Of a stretch of 64,000 nt of DNA, positions 1-6,982 are shown in pieces. Source of the DNA: an uncultured Clostridia bacterium (GTDB taxonomy: Bacteria; Bacillota; Clostridia; UMGS1883); contig CAKSFM010000001.1 in assembly GCA_934454525.1 (NCBI GenBank), positions 124,001-188,000 of the forward strand. The letters run 5' to 3'. The notes under the pieces are model-generated. The model searched no databases. It saw only the letters and a list, made by a program, of their open reading frames with translations, and was not told the origin of the DNA. Within the stretch, counting starts at the first letter, position 1. Every line of letters starts with the position of its first letter. The position numbers and the translations under genes were made by a program.

Positions 1-371
1 TAACGGAAAGCGGCGAATATACGGCGGATAAGCTTTCGGACGGAAACATTCTTGTTAAAGCGTCCGATGTGTCATTTAAAGGCATGGAGGAAAGCACCTC
101 CGTTATTATCGGCGATGGTGTGGACGGAAAAACAAGCTTTACCGACTGCAAGCCAAGCCGCGTTATTATCCGCGGCGGTACGTGCATTATAAACTCCGGC
201 ACGTACAAAGCGGTAAATGCAATCGGTTACGGAACAAAGCTCGTGCTGATGAAACATCCTTCGGAGCTTATTATCCCCGGCAGCACAGCTGTTTTTGACG
301 CTGAGAGAGGTAAGGGAGAGATAATTTTAACGCTTCCGAGCCTTGAAGTACCTGACAAAAAGAGCAATTGA
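1..371 (+). CDS. C-terminal end of an unidentified protein (5' partial)
   Basis: The reading frame is open from base 3 to the TGA at 369-371, so this is the last ~122 residues of a gene that starts upstream of the window. A GTG at 69 is in frame but has no ribosome-binding site and is not a likely start. The residues are rich in beta-strand formers, Gly, Thr and Val, with no Cys cluster or membrane segment, and end in a charged Lys-Lys-Ser-Asn tail. That would suit a beta-rich surface or carbohydrate-related domain, but I recognise no family. The strong promoter at 391-419 begins a new unit immediately downstream, and no clear terminator follows the stop. Confidence 0.55.
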   Translation, partial: TESGEYTADKLSDGNILVKASDVSFKGMEESTSVIIGDGVDGKTSFTDCKPSRVIIRGGTCIINSGTYKAVNAIGYGTKLVLMKHPSELIIPGSTAVFDAERGKGEIILTLPSLEVPDKKSN

Positions 372-390
372 TAAAATTTTCAGTTTTTTC

Positions 391-419
391 TTGACAAAGA
401 ATATTTTCTCTGTTATAAT
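391..419 (+). promoter_or_regulatory. Sigma-A promoter of the T-box leader
   Basis: TTGACA at 391-396 and TATAAT at 414-419 are both consensus and are separated by 17 nt. Transcription should start near 426, just before the T-box leader. Confidence 0.9.
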
Positions 420-425
420 ACAACT

Positions 426-714
426 AATTTAATAACCAAACGCAATGAAGGGAAGGAGTAAATACCCTGAACCGGTTATAGAGAGAGGCGGACGGTGGAA
501 GCGCCTTATCGGAAGGTATTGAAGTAGTCCCGGAGCGGCTGACCGAACAGTGCACGGTGCGCTAAGTAGACTCAGACGGAGAAGTTTCCGCCGTATAAAG
601 GGATTTCGGCATCGATTTATTTCCGTGCTGTATGAGGTGCAAGGATAGTTCCCTTGCATGAAGTTAGGTGGTAACACGAGTCATTCGTCCTAATACGGAC
701 GGATGACTTTTTTT
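426..714 (+). promoter_or_regulatory. T-box riboswitch leader
   Basis: About 290 nt of non-coding, highly structured leader follow a consensus promoter. They contain a purine-rich early segment, an AGAGAG-type segment, and the near-diagnostic T-box motif AGGTGGTAACACG at 666-678, which base-pairs with the acceptor end of uncharged tRNA. An intrinsic terminator follows at once. T-box RNAs sense the charging of one tRNA and control aminoacyl-tRNA synthetase, amino-acid synthesis or transport genes. I could not identify the specifier codon by eye, so the amino acid is unknown. No such gene follows: the next gene is an acyl-CoA synthetase at 967, with a MITE-like element in between, so the leader looks orphaned. 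Confidence 0.85.
679..714 (+). terminator. T-box regulated intrinsic terminator
   Basis: A 12-bp stem (679-690 with 697-708, including one G-U pair) and a 6-nt loop are followed by a run of T to 714. The T-box motif lies just upstream, so the antiterminator would compete with the left arm. Confidence 0.88.
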
Positions 715-716
715 GT

Positions 717-876
717 TAGGCATAGCAGACCCGAACACATGCGCCCAATGCTTGTTAAATTTCCGCTCAGCCGTTCTTTCGGGATTTGCAAGGCTGACGT
801 ATATCAAGACCGACAACACAGAAAAAGACGATTTTCAGGCTTTTTGAGCGGGTTCGGATACTGACATATCTGCCTA
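717..876. mobile_element. MITE-like element, copy A
   Basis: A 160-bp non-coding element. Its left end TAGGCATAGCAGACCCGAAC (717-736) is matched in inverted orientation by a right end at 852-876 that ends in TGCCTA and begins GTTCGGATA. A TA dinucleotide sits at both ends, as with IS630/Tc1-mariner-type target duplications. Bases 738-794 are identical over 57 bp to 2721-2777 in copy B. It begins 3 nt after the T-run of the T-box terminator. The remaining stretch, 877-966, shows only the GGGAGG ribosome-binding site of the next gene. There is no transposase, so mobility would depend on another element. Confidence 0.75.
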
Positions 877-966
877 CGGAAAACCGTCCGCAATAAGACC
901 GCTTATTACCCGACTCTTTGTACACTCCGCGGAACACGCCTTATTTTATATTTTTCGGGAGGATTT

Positions 967-2622
967 ATGATGGAACTGTTAAACAACTATTTACCGAGGA
1001 TTGATTTTGACGATTACGATGATTTTAAGCAAAATTTCTCAATAAACGTACCTGAGCAATTTGACTTTGCGCGCGATATTGTTGACGGCTGGGCAAAGCT
1101 TGAACCCGGCAAGCGCGCCTTGCTTTATACAAATGACAGCGGCTGTACGCGCGAATTCACCTTTAGGGAGATATCGGAGCTTTCCAAGCGCGCAGCATCG
1201 TATTTTATCAGTTTAGGCATAAAAAAGGGTGACAGAGTGTTCACGCTTCTGCGCAGGAGATGGGAATATTGGATTTGCGCGGTTGCGCTGCACCGCATTG
1301 GAGCTGTTGTTGTTCCCGGTTCGGTTCAGCTCACCGAGAAGGACATTCTCTACAGAATTAACGCGGCGCAGGCGAAGCTTCTTCTCGCTGTTAATGACAG
1401 CTTTGTTACGGAACAGATTAAGGATTTATTGCAGAAATGCGATTCTCTCCGCCATATTCTGATTGCCGGTGATTCCGCAGCGGATGGTTTTAAATATTTC
1501 AACAGCGAATTTATAAAGCATGAACCGTACAGCGAACGCCCCGAGGCAGCCAACAGTGACGAAATGGTAATCTACTTCACCTCCGGCACATCAGGCATGC
1601 CTAAAATGGCAATTCATAACCGCACATATCCGCTCGGGCACATTGTGACGGCGAAATATATGCAATGCGTTCAGAACAACGGACTGCATATCACTCAGGC
1701 AGACAGCGGCTGGGCAAAGTTCGGCTGGGGCAACATATACGGACAGTGGATTTGCGGCAGCGCGGTTCTGGCATATGACCCGCTGCGGTTCAATGCTGCA
1801 CACTTTCTCGAAACAACGGAAAAATACAAACCGACCTCAATGTGTATTCCTCCGACAATGTACCGCTTTCTTCTTCGTGACGGACTTGAGAAAAAACATA
1901 TTGCATCGGTTAAATGGTTTTCAACGGCAGGCGAGCCGCTTTCAGGCGAGGTAAACAGCCGTTTTCACGAAATCACGGGGCATTATATTCACGAGGGTTT
2001 CGGACAAAGCGAGGGTACCCCGATAACCTGCGGATTTCCCTGGATTGAGGTGCGTCCGTCATCAATGGGCAAACCCTCTCCCCTGTACCGCACGGCGATT
2101 ATCCGTCCGGACGGTTCTCCCTGCGGCTGTGGCGAGGAGGGCGAGGTTGTTATATTCACGGACGGCGGACAGCTCGGACTTCTTGACTGCTACTTTGCGG
2201 ACGGAGAAAAAATATACCCGGTTAAGGATGGAATATATCACACCGGCGACACTGCGTACTGTGACAAAGACGGATATTACTGGTATGTCGGCAGAACGGA
2301 CGATGTGATAAAATCCTCAGGCTATCGGATAGGACCGTTTGAAATTGAAAGCGTACTCAATTCGCACCCTGCCATCCGCGAAAGTGCGATTATCGGTCGG
2401 CCGGATGATATGCGCGGTCAGATCGTATGCGCAGTTGTTGCGCTCTCAAGCGGTTATGAACCGTCAGACGAGCTTACGCGTGAACTTAAGGACTATGTAA
2501 AGCACAAAACCGCACCTTACAAATATCCCCGTATTATAAAGTATATTGACGCACTGCCGAAAACAACCTCGGGGAAAATAATCCGAAATGAGGTAAAAAA
2601 GATATACAGTGCAGTAATTTAA
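967..2622 (+). CDS. Acyl-CoA synthetase (AMP-forming), MACS/ACS-like
   Basis: A 551-residue adenylate-forming enzyme that would activate a carboxylic acid with ATP and join it to CoA. The ATP-phosphate loop YFTSGTSG lies near residue 203, the adenine-binding motif GFGQSEGT near 342, the hinge region YVGRTDD near 439, and the C-terminal catalytic lysine in the SGKI motif near 535. Length and motifs fit the medium-chain acyl-CoA synthetase / acetyl-CoA synthetase branch. The substrate cannot be told from sequence. GGGAGG lies before the ATG, and a second ATG follows directly. It is alone, flanked on both sides by MITE-like repeats, and the orphan T-box leader lies upstream, so it may be transcribed by readthrough from 391. 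No sigma-A promoter is obvious just before it. Confidence 0.85.
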   Translation: MMELLNNYLPRIDFDDYDDFKQNFSINVPEQFDFARDIVDGWAKLEPGKRALLYTNDSGCTREFTFREISELSKRAASYFISLGIKKGDRVFTLLRRRWEYWICAVALHRIGAVVVPGSVQLTEKDILYRINAAQAKLLLAVNDSFVTEQIKDLLQKCDSLRHILIAGDSAADGFKYFNSEFIKHEPYSERPEAANSDEMVIYFTSGTSGMPKMAIHNRTYPLGHIVTAKYMQCVQNNGLHITQADSGWAKFGWGNIYGQWICGSAVLAYDPLRFNAAHFLETTEKYKPTSMCIPPTMYRFLLRDGLEKKHIASVKWFSTAGEPLSGEVNSRFHEITGHYIHEGFGQSEGTPITCGFPWIEVRPSSMGKPSPLYRTAIIRPDGSPCGCGEEGEVVIFTDGGQLGLLDCYFADGEKIYPVKDGIYHTGDTAYCDKDGYYWYVGRTDDVIKSSGYRIGPFEIESVLNSHPAIRESAIIGRPDDMRGQIVCAVVALSSGYEPSDELTRELKDYVKHKTAPYKYPRIIKYIDALPKTTSGKIIRNEVKKIYSAVI

Positions 2623-2675
2623 GATATTTTGTTCATTTTTGCGCTGTAATGTCGGAAAAGGCTTCAAAAAAACGA

Positions 2676-2700
2676 GTTCGGATACAGACATACCTGCCTA
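2676..2700. repeat. End fragment of an A-type MITE
   Basis: Bases 2676-2700 match the right end of copy A (852-876) at 23 of 25 positions and end in the same TGCCTA. They abut copy B, sharing its TA. The left part of this element is missing, because the acyl-CoA synthetase coding sequence lies there, so this is a remnant or a nested insertion junction. Confidence 0.6.
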
Positions 2701-2975
2701 GGCATAAGCGACCCGAACGCCATGCGCCCAATGCTTGTTAAATTTCCGCTCAGCCGTTCTTTCGGGATTTGCAAGGCGGCAGCCTTGCTTCATCCTGCAA
2801 GAACACCTGAACAAAAATTTTCCGGTGCATTGAGTCTGCGAGTTCAAAAAGAGCAAATTTTTTGCAAAAAAAGGCAAAAGCGCAGTTAATAGTTTGTCTA
2901 TTAACGAGCATTTTAACGCATTATTGCGACAAATTTGCCTTTTATGACGCTGTGGGTTCAGGTCGCTTATGCCTA
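2699..2975. mobile_element. MITE-like element, copy B (complete)
   Basis: A 277-bp non-coding element with terminal inverted repeats TAGGCATAAGCGACCCGAAC (2699-2718) and its complement at 2956-2975, matching at 19 of 20 bases and flanked by TA. Inside are a perfect 7-bp hairpin (arms 2885-2891 and 2899-2905) and a longer imperfect inverted repeat between about 2842-2864 and 2929-2950. The block 2721-2777 is identical to copy A, and 2881-2943 matches the piece in the WG-repeat gene at 60 of 63 positions. It fills most of the 450-bp gap between the acyl-CoA synthetase and PFOR and has no open frame of note. Confidence 0.8.
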
Positions 2976-2994
2976 TTTTTTTATTTCATTATTC

Positions 2995-3023
2995 TTGACT
3001 ATCCCTAAAATTTCATATATAAT
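2995..3023 (+). promoter_or_regulatory. Promoter of PFOR gene
   Basis: TTGACT at 2995-3000 and TATAAT at 3018-3023 with 17-nt spacing, starting 20 nt after the end of MITE copy B. Confidence 0.85.
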
Positions 3024-3072
3024 AACAGATATACATATATAATACGCTTGACGTATTAAAAGGAGGAAAAAC

Positions 3073-6000
3073 ATGGCAAGAAGAAAAAAAACTATGGATG
3101 GCAACACCGCCGCCGCATTTGTGTCATATGCGTTTACGGATGTTGCTGCAATTTACCCGATAACGCCTTCGTCAACAATGGCTGAGGTGACGGATCAGTG
3201 GGCAGCTCAGGGCAAAAAAAATATTTTCGGAAGAACCGTTAAAATTGCCGAGATGCAGTCCGAGGGCGGCGCTGCCGGCGCTGTTCACGGTTCACTCACG
3301 GCAGGCGCTCTTACGACAACCTATACGGCTTCGCAGGGACTTTTGCTTATGATTCCGAATATGTACAAAATTGCCGGTGAGCTTTTGCCGTCGGTTATCA
3401 ATGTTTCGGCACGCGCACTTGCATCGCACGCACTTTCGATTTTCGGCGACCATCAGGACGTTTACGCCTGTCGGCAGACGGGGTATGCAATGCTTTGCTC
3501 CGTCAATCCGCAGGAAGCAATGGATCTCGGCGCGGTTGCACATCTGACGACAATTAAATCGCGTGTTCCTTTCCTGCATTTCTTCGATGGTTTCAGAACA
3601 TCGCATGAATATCAAAAGGTAGAATGTTGGGATAACGAGCAGCTTGCCGATATGCTTGATTTTGATGCGGTTGACGCTTTCAGGCGCCGCAGCCTTAACC
3701 CCGAGCATCCGGCGCAGCGCGGAACGGCGCAGAATCCCGATGTTTTCTTCCAGGCAAAGGAAGCAAATAACAAATATTATGACGCCGTACCCGAAATATG
3801 CCTTGATTATATGAACAAGGTAAACGAAAAAATCGGAACGGATTACAAGCTGTTCAACTACTATGGCGCAGCTGACGCGGAGCACGTTATCATTGCAATG
3901 GGCAGCGTTTGCGACACTATTGAGGAAACGGTTGATTATCTTAATAAAAACGGCGCAAAAGTCGGCGTGATAAAGGTAAGACTGTATCGTCCGTTCAGCG
4001 CAAAGCACCTTATTGAAGCTATTCCCGATTCCGTTAAGAAAATCAGTGTGCTTGACAGAACCAAAGAATGCGGCGCTGTCGGCGAACCTCTTTATCTTGA
4101 TGTTTGCGCAGCTCTCCGCGGAAGCAAATTTGCAAACGTTGATATTTTCGGCGGACGTTACGGTCTTGGTTCAAAGGATACTACACCGGCGCAGATAATC
4201 GCCGTTTACAAAAACAAAGACAAGGAGCACTTCACCATCGGCATTAACGATGATGTTACGCACCTTTCGCTCGAAATCACGGAAAATCCCGACACAACCT
4301 CTGACAAAATTACCAGCTGCAAATTCTGGGGACTCGGTGCGGACGGAACTGTCGGCGCAAATAAAAACTCCGTTAAGATTATCGGCGACCACACCGATAT
4401 GAACGTTCAGGCTTACTTTGATTACGATTCCAAGAAATCGGGCGGTCTGACGGTTTCGCACCTGCGCTTCGGCAATGCGAAAATCACAAGCACATACCTT
4501 ATCAACAAGGCTGACTTTGTTGCATGCCACAAGGCTTCATATATCAGAAAGTACGACATGGTAAGCGATGTTAAACCCGGCGGTGTGTTCCTTTTGAATT
4601 GCCCGTGGACAACCCCCGAGGAATTTGACACTCATATTCCCGGACAGGTTAAACGCTATATTGCTGAAAATAACATTCAGTTCTATGTAATTGACGGTGT
4701 TCAGATCGGCAAGGAAATCGGCCTCGGCAGCAGAATCAACACGGTTCTTCAGTCAGCGTTCTTCAAGCTTGCAAACATCATTCCGGCTGAGGACGCAATC
4801 AAATATATGAAAGACGCCGCAACGGCTTCCTACAGCAAAAAAGGCGAGGCCATCGTTAAGATGAATCACGATGCTATCGATATGGGCGCTCAGCGCGTTG
4901 TCAAGGTCAATGTTCCCGCCGAATGGAAGAATGCCAAGGACGAGGATCTCTCTGTTCGTGTTGACGGCAAGGGCAGACTTATTGAATATGTCAACAACAT
5001 TCTTCATCCCATCAACGCATTTGAGGGAATGAAGCTCCCTGTTTCCGCATTTGAACCGTACGTTGACGGCGAAGTTCCGCTCGGAAGCGCAGCTTTCGAA
5101 AAGCGCGGCATTGCAATCGATGTTCCGGCATGGAACGGGGAAAACTGCATTCAGTGCAACTTCTGTTCATTCGTATGTCCGCACGGCTGTATCCGCCCCG
5201 TTGTTCTCACGGAAGATGAGGCGAAAAATGCTCCCGAGGGCACGAATTATGTGAATATGACGGCTATGAACGGTCTTTATTTTGCGATGGCTGTTTCCGT
5301 GCTCGACTGTACGGGCTGCGGCTCCTGCGTGAACGTTTGCCCGGGCAAAAAGGGTGTAAAAGCGCTTGAGATGAAGCCGCTCGAAACTCAGGAATCACGC
5401 CAGGCAGTGTTTGATTATGCCGTAACGATTCCGTCAAAACCGGAGGTTTCCGAGAAGTTCAAAGAAACAACCGTTAAGGGCAGCCAGTTCAAGCAGCCGC
5501 TGCTTGAATTTTCCGGTGCATGTGCAGGCTGCGGCGAAACACCGTATGCAAAGCTTGTAACGCAGCTTTACGGCGACAGAATGTATATTGCAAATGCAAC
5601 AGGCTGTTCGTCCATTTGGGGCGGAAGCTCCCCCTCAACGCCTTACACAACGAACGCCGCAGGCGAAGGTCCGGCATGGGCAAACTCGCTGTTTGAGGAT
5701 AATGCAGAGTACGGCTATGGAATGCTTCTTGCACAGGAAACGCTCCGCAGCGACCTTATTTCCAAGGTTGAAGCAGTTAAGGAAACAGCCGATGATAAAG
5801 CAAAGAGCGTTATTGATAAATTCCTTGACACAAAGGACAGCTCCTCCGACAACAAGGTTGCGGCTGCCGAGCTTATCAAGCTTCTTTCCGACATGAACAC
5901 TCCCGAAGCTGCCGCAATCCTCAAGGACAAGGAATATCTCTCCAAGAAATCCGTTTGGGTGTTCGGCGGCGACGGCTGGGCATACGATATCGGATTCGGC

Positions 6001-6594
6001 GGACTTGACCATGTTCTTGCAAGCGGCGAGGATGTGAACGTGCTTGTATTCGATACCGAGGTTTATTCCAACACGGGCGGTCAGTCCTCCAAATCGACTC
6101 CCACAGGTGCAATTGCAAAATTTGCCGCTGCCGGCAAGGAGGTTAAGAAAAAGGATCTTGCCGCAATTGCAATGAGCTACGGTTATGTATATGTTGCTCA
6201 GGTTGCGCAGGGCGCCGACTACAATCAGTGTATGAAAGCGTTTGTTGAAGCCGGTTCTTATCATGGTCCGTCACTCATCATTGCATATGCTCCGTGTATC
6301 AACCATGGTATTAAGGGCGGCATGAGCATTGCTCAGACGGAGGAAAAGAGAGCCGTTCAGGCAGGTTACTGGCATCTGTTCCGCTATGATCCCAGGCTTG
6401 TTGCTGACGGCAAAAACGGATTCATTCTTGATTCCAAAGAGCCGACCGAGAGCTATGAAGAATTTATAATGAACGAAGTTCGTTATAATTCGCTTGCGCG
6501 CAGCAACCCCGAAAGAGCGAAAGAGCTGTTTGCAAAGGCTTCGGAAAATGCAAAGAAAAAATATGCTCATCTTGTTGAGCTTGCAAACAAATAA
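3073..6594 (+). CDS. nifJ: Pyruvate:ferredoxin (flavodoxin) oxidoreductase
   Basis: A 1173-residue single-chain PFOR that oxidatively decarboxylates pyruvate to acetyl-CoA and CO2 and reduces ferredoxin, a core enzyme of anaerobic fermentation in the cytoplasm. The N-terminal pyruvate/TPP domain holds the ITPSSTMAE motif. Two 4Fe-4S ferredoxin motifs lie near residues 691 (CIQCNFCSFVCP) and 744 (CTGCGSCVNVCP). CAGCGE near 816 supplies further cluster cysteines, and the TPP-binding GDGWAYDIG motif is near 965, followed by the NTGGQSSKST segment. Length matches the usual ~1170-1200 residues. A strong AGGAGG site lies before the ATG. The gene is monocistronic with its own promoter, and a structured repeat begins within 8 nt of the stop. 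Confidence 0.97.
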   Translation: MARRKKTMDGNTAAAFVSYAFTDVAAIYPITPSSTMAEVTDQWAAQGKKNIFGRTVKIAEMQSEGGAAGAVHGSLTAGALTTTYTASQGLLLMIPNMYKIAGELLPSVINVSARALASHALSIFGDHQDVYACRQTGYAMLCSVNPQEAMDLGAVAHLTTIKSRVPFLHFFDGFRTSHEYQKVECWDNEQLADMLDFDAVDAFRRRSLNPEHPAQRGTAQNPDVFFQAKEANNKYYDAVPEICLDYMNKVNEKIGTDYKLFNYYGAADAEHVIIAMGSVCDTIEETVDYLNKNGAKVGVIKVRLYRPFSAKHLIEAIPDSVKKISVLDRTKECGAVGEPLYLDVCAALRGSKFANVDIFGGRYGLGSKDTTPAQIIAVYKNKDKEHFTIGINDDVTHLSLEITENPDTTSDKITSCKFWGLGADGTVGANKNSVKIIGDHTDMNVQAYFDYDSKKSGGLTVSHLRFGNAKITSTYLINKADFVACHKASYIRKYDMVSDVKPGGVFLLNCPWTTPEEFDTHIPGQVKRYIAENNIQFYVIDGVQIGKEIGLGSRINTVLQSAFFKLANIIPAEDAIKYMKDAATASYSKKGEAIVKMNHDAIDMGAQRVVKVNVPAEWKNAKDEDLSVRVDGKGRLIEYVNNILHPINAFEGMKLPVSAFEPYVDGEVPLGSAAFEKRGIAIDVPAWNGENCIQCNFCSFVCPHGCIRPVVLTEDEAKNAPEGTNYVNMTAMNGLYFAMAVSVLDCTGCGSCVNVCPGKKGVKALEMKPLETQESRQAVFDYAVTIPSKPEVSEKFKETTVKGSQFKQPLLEFSGACAGCGETPYAKLVTQLYGDRMYIANATGCSSIWGGSSPSTPYTTNAAGEGPAWANSLFEDNAEYGYGMLLAQETLRSDLISKVEAVKETADDKAKSVIDKFLDTKDSSSDNKVAAAELIKLLSDMNTPEAAAILKDKEYLSKKSVWVFGGDGWAYDIGFGGLDHVLASGEDVNVLVFDTEVYSNTGGQSSKSTPTGAIAKFAAAGKEVKKKDLAAIAMSYGYVYVAQVAQGADYNQCMKAFVEAGSYHGPSLIIAYAPCINHGIKGGMSIAQTEEKRAVQAGYWHLFRYDPRLVADGKNGFILDSKEPTESYEEFIMNEVRYNSLARSNPERAKELFAKASENAKKKYAHLVELANK

Positions 6595-6596
6595 CA

Positions 6597-6817
6597 AAAA
6601 AGGGGATGTTAAAAAACTCCGGAACGCAAGAAAAGAAGAAAAAGCAGATATTACAGGCAGCATAGCTATTGTAATTAGCTTTTATTAAAGGTAGAAAAAT
6701 CAAAAATTTGATTTTTCAAAGAATCACTTCTTTTCTTGCTATCAACAAACTTCGCCGCTCGGCGTACCTATGTACGCCGTCGGGTAACCCAAAGCTAACG
6801 CTTTGGCTCAGTTTGTT
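6597..6817 (+). repeat. Structured 3'-flanking repeat (family R2), plus copy
   Basis: It begins just after the PFOR stop (6594) with GGGGATGTTAAAAAA. It contains a 13-bp perfect inverted repeat (6626-6638 with 6727-6739), a 24-bp palindrome at 6694-6717, and a terminal domain closed by AACAAACT (6744-6751) and AGTTTGTT (6810-6817). That domain holds two inner hairpins, 6760-6779 (8-bp stem) and 6790-6807 (7-bp stem). A related copy lies in inverted orientation at 40317-40509, directly after the upp stop. No protein is encoded. An ATCCCCTT at 6838-6845 is complementary to AAGGGGAT at 6599-6606 and could mark the outer end. Confidence 0.75.
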
Positions 6818-6852
6818 AATTCCAAAGCTTTTTTCCTATCCCCTTGTAAAAG

Positions 6853-6899
6853 CAGGAGCTGTTTAAAAAGTCAATTGGCTTTTTAAACAGCCCCTTTTT
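6853..6899 (+). terminator. Intrinsic terminator after PFOR
   Basis: A stem of about 16 bp (GCTGTTTAAAAAG pairing with CTTTTTAAACAGC) and a short loop are followed by CCCCTTTTT. It probably ends PFOR transcripts after the repeat. Confidence 0.85.
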
Positions 6900-6920
6900 A
6901 TCATAATATGCTGACGAGTA

Positions 6921-6949
6921 TTGACAAAATCTGACCTTTATGGTAAAGT
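6921..6949 (+). promoter_or_regulatory. Promoter of comM-like gene
   Basis: TTGACA at 6921-6926 and TAAAGT at 6944-6949 with 17-nt spacing, about 30 nt before the start codon region. Confidence 0.75.
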
Positions 6950-6982
6950 TAAAACATAAAGCTGTAAAGGCAGGCTTGCTTA

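Noticed and set aside
429..677. Minus-strand frame of 82 codons in the T-box region
   Set aside because: The region is explained by the T-box RNA on the plus strand; the frame lacks a ribosome-binding site.
3292..4008. Open frame of 238 codons on the minus strand inside the PFOR gene
   Set aside because: It is the reverse-strand shadow of a strongly conserved gene, has no ribosome-binding site and no known domain.
5635..6264. Another long minus-strand frame within PFOR
   Set aside because: Same reason: PFOR is certain here, and the frame arises from its codon bias.
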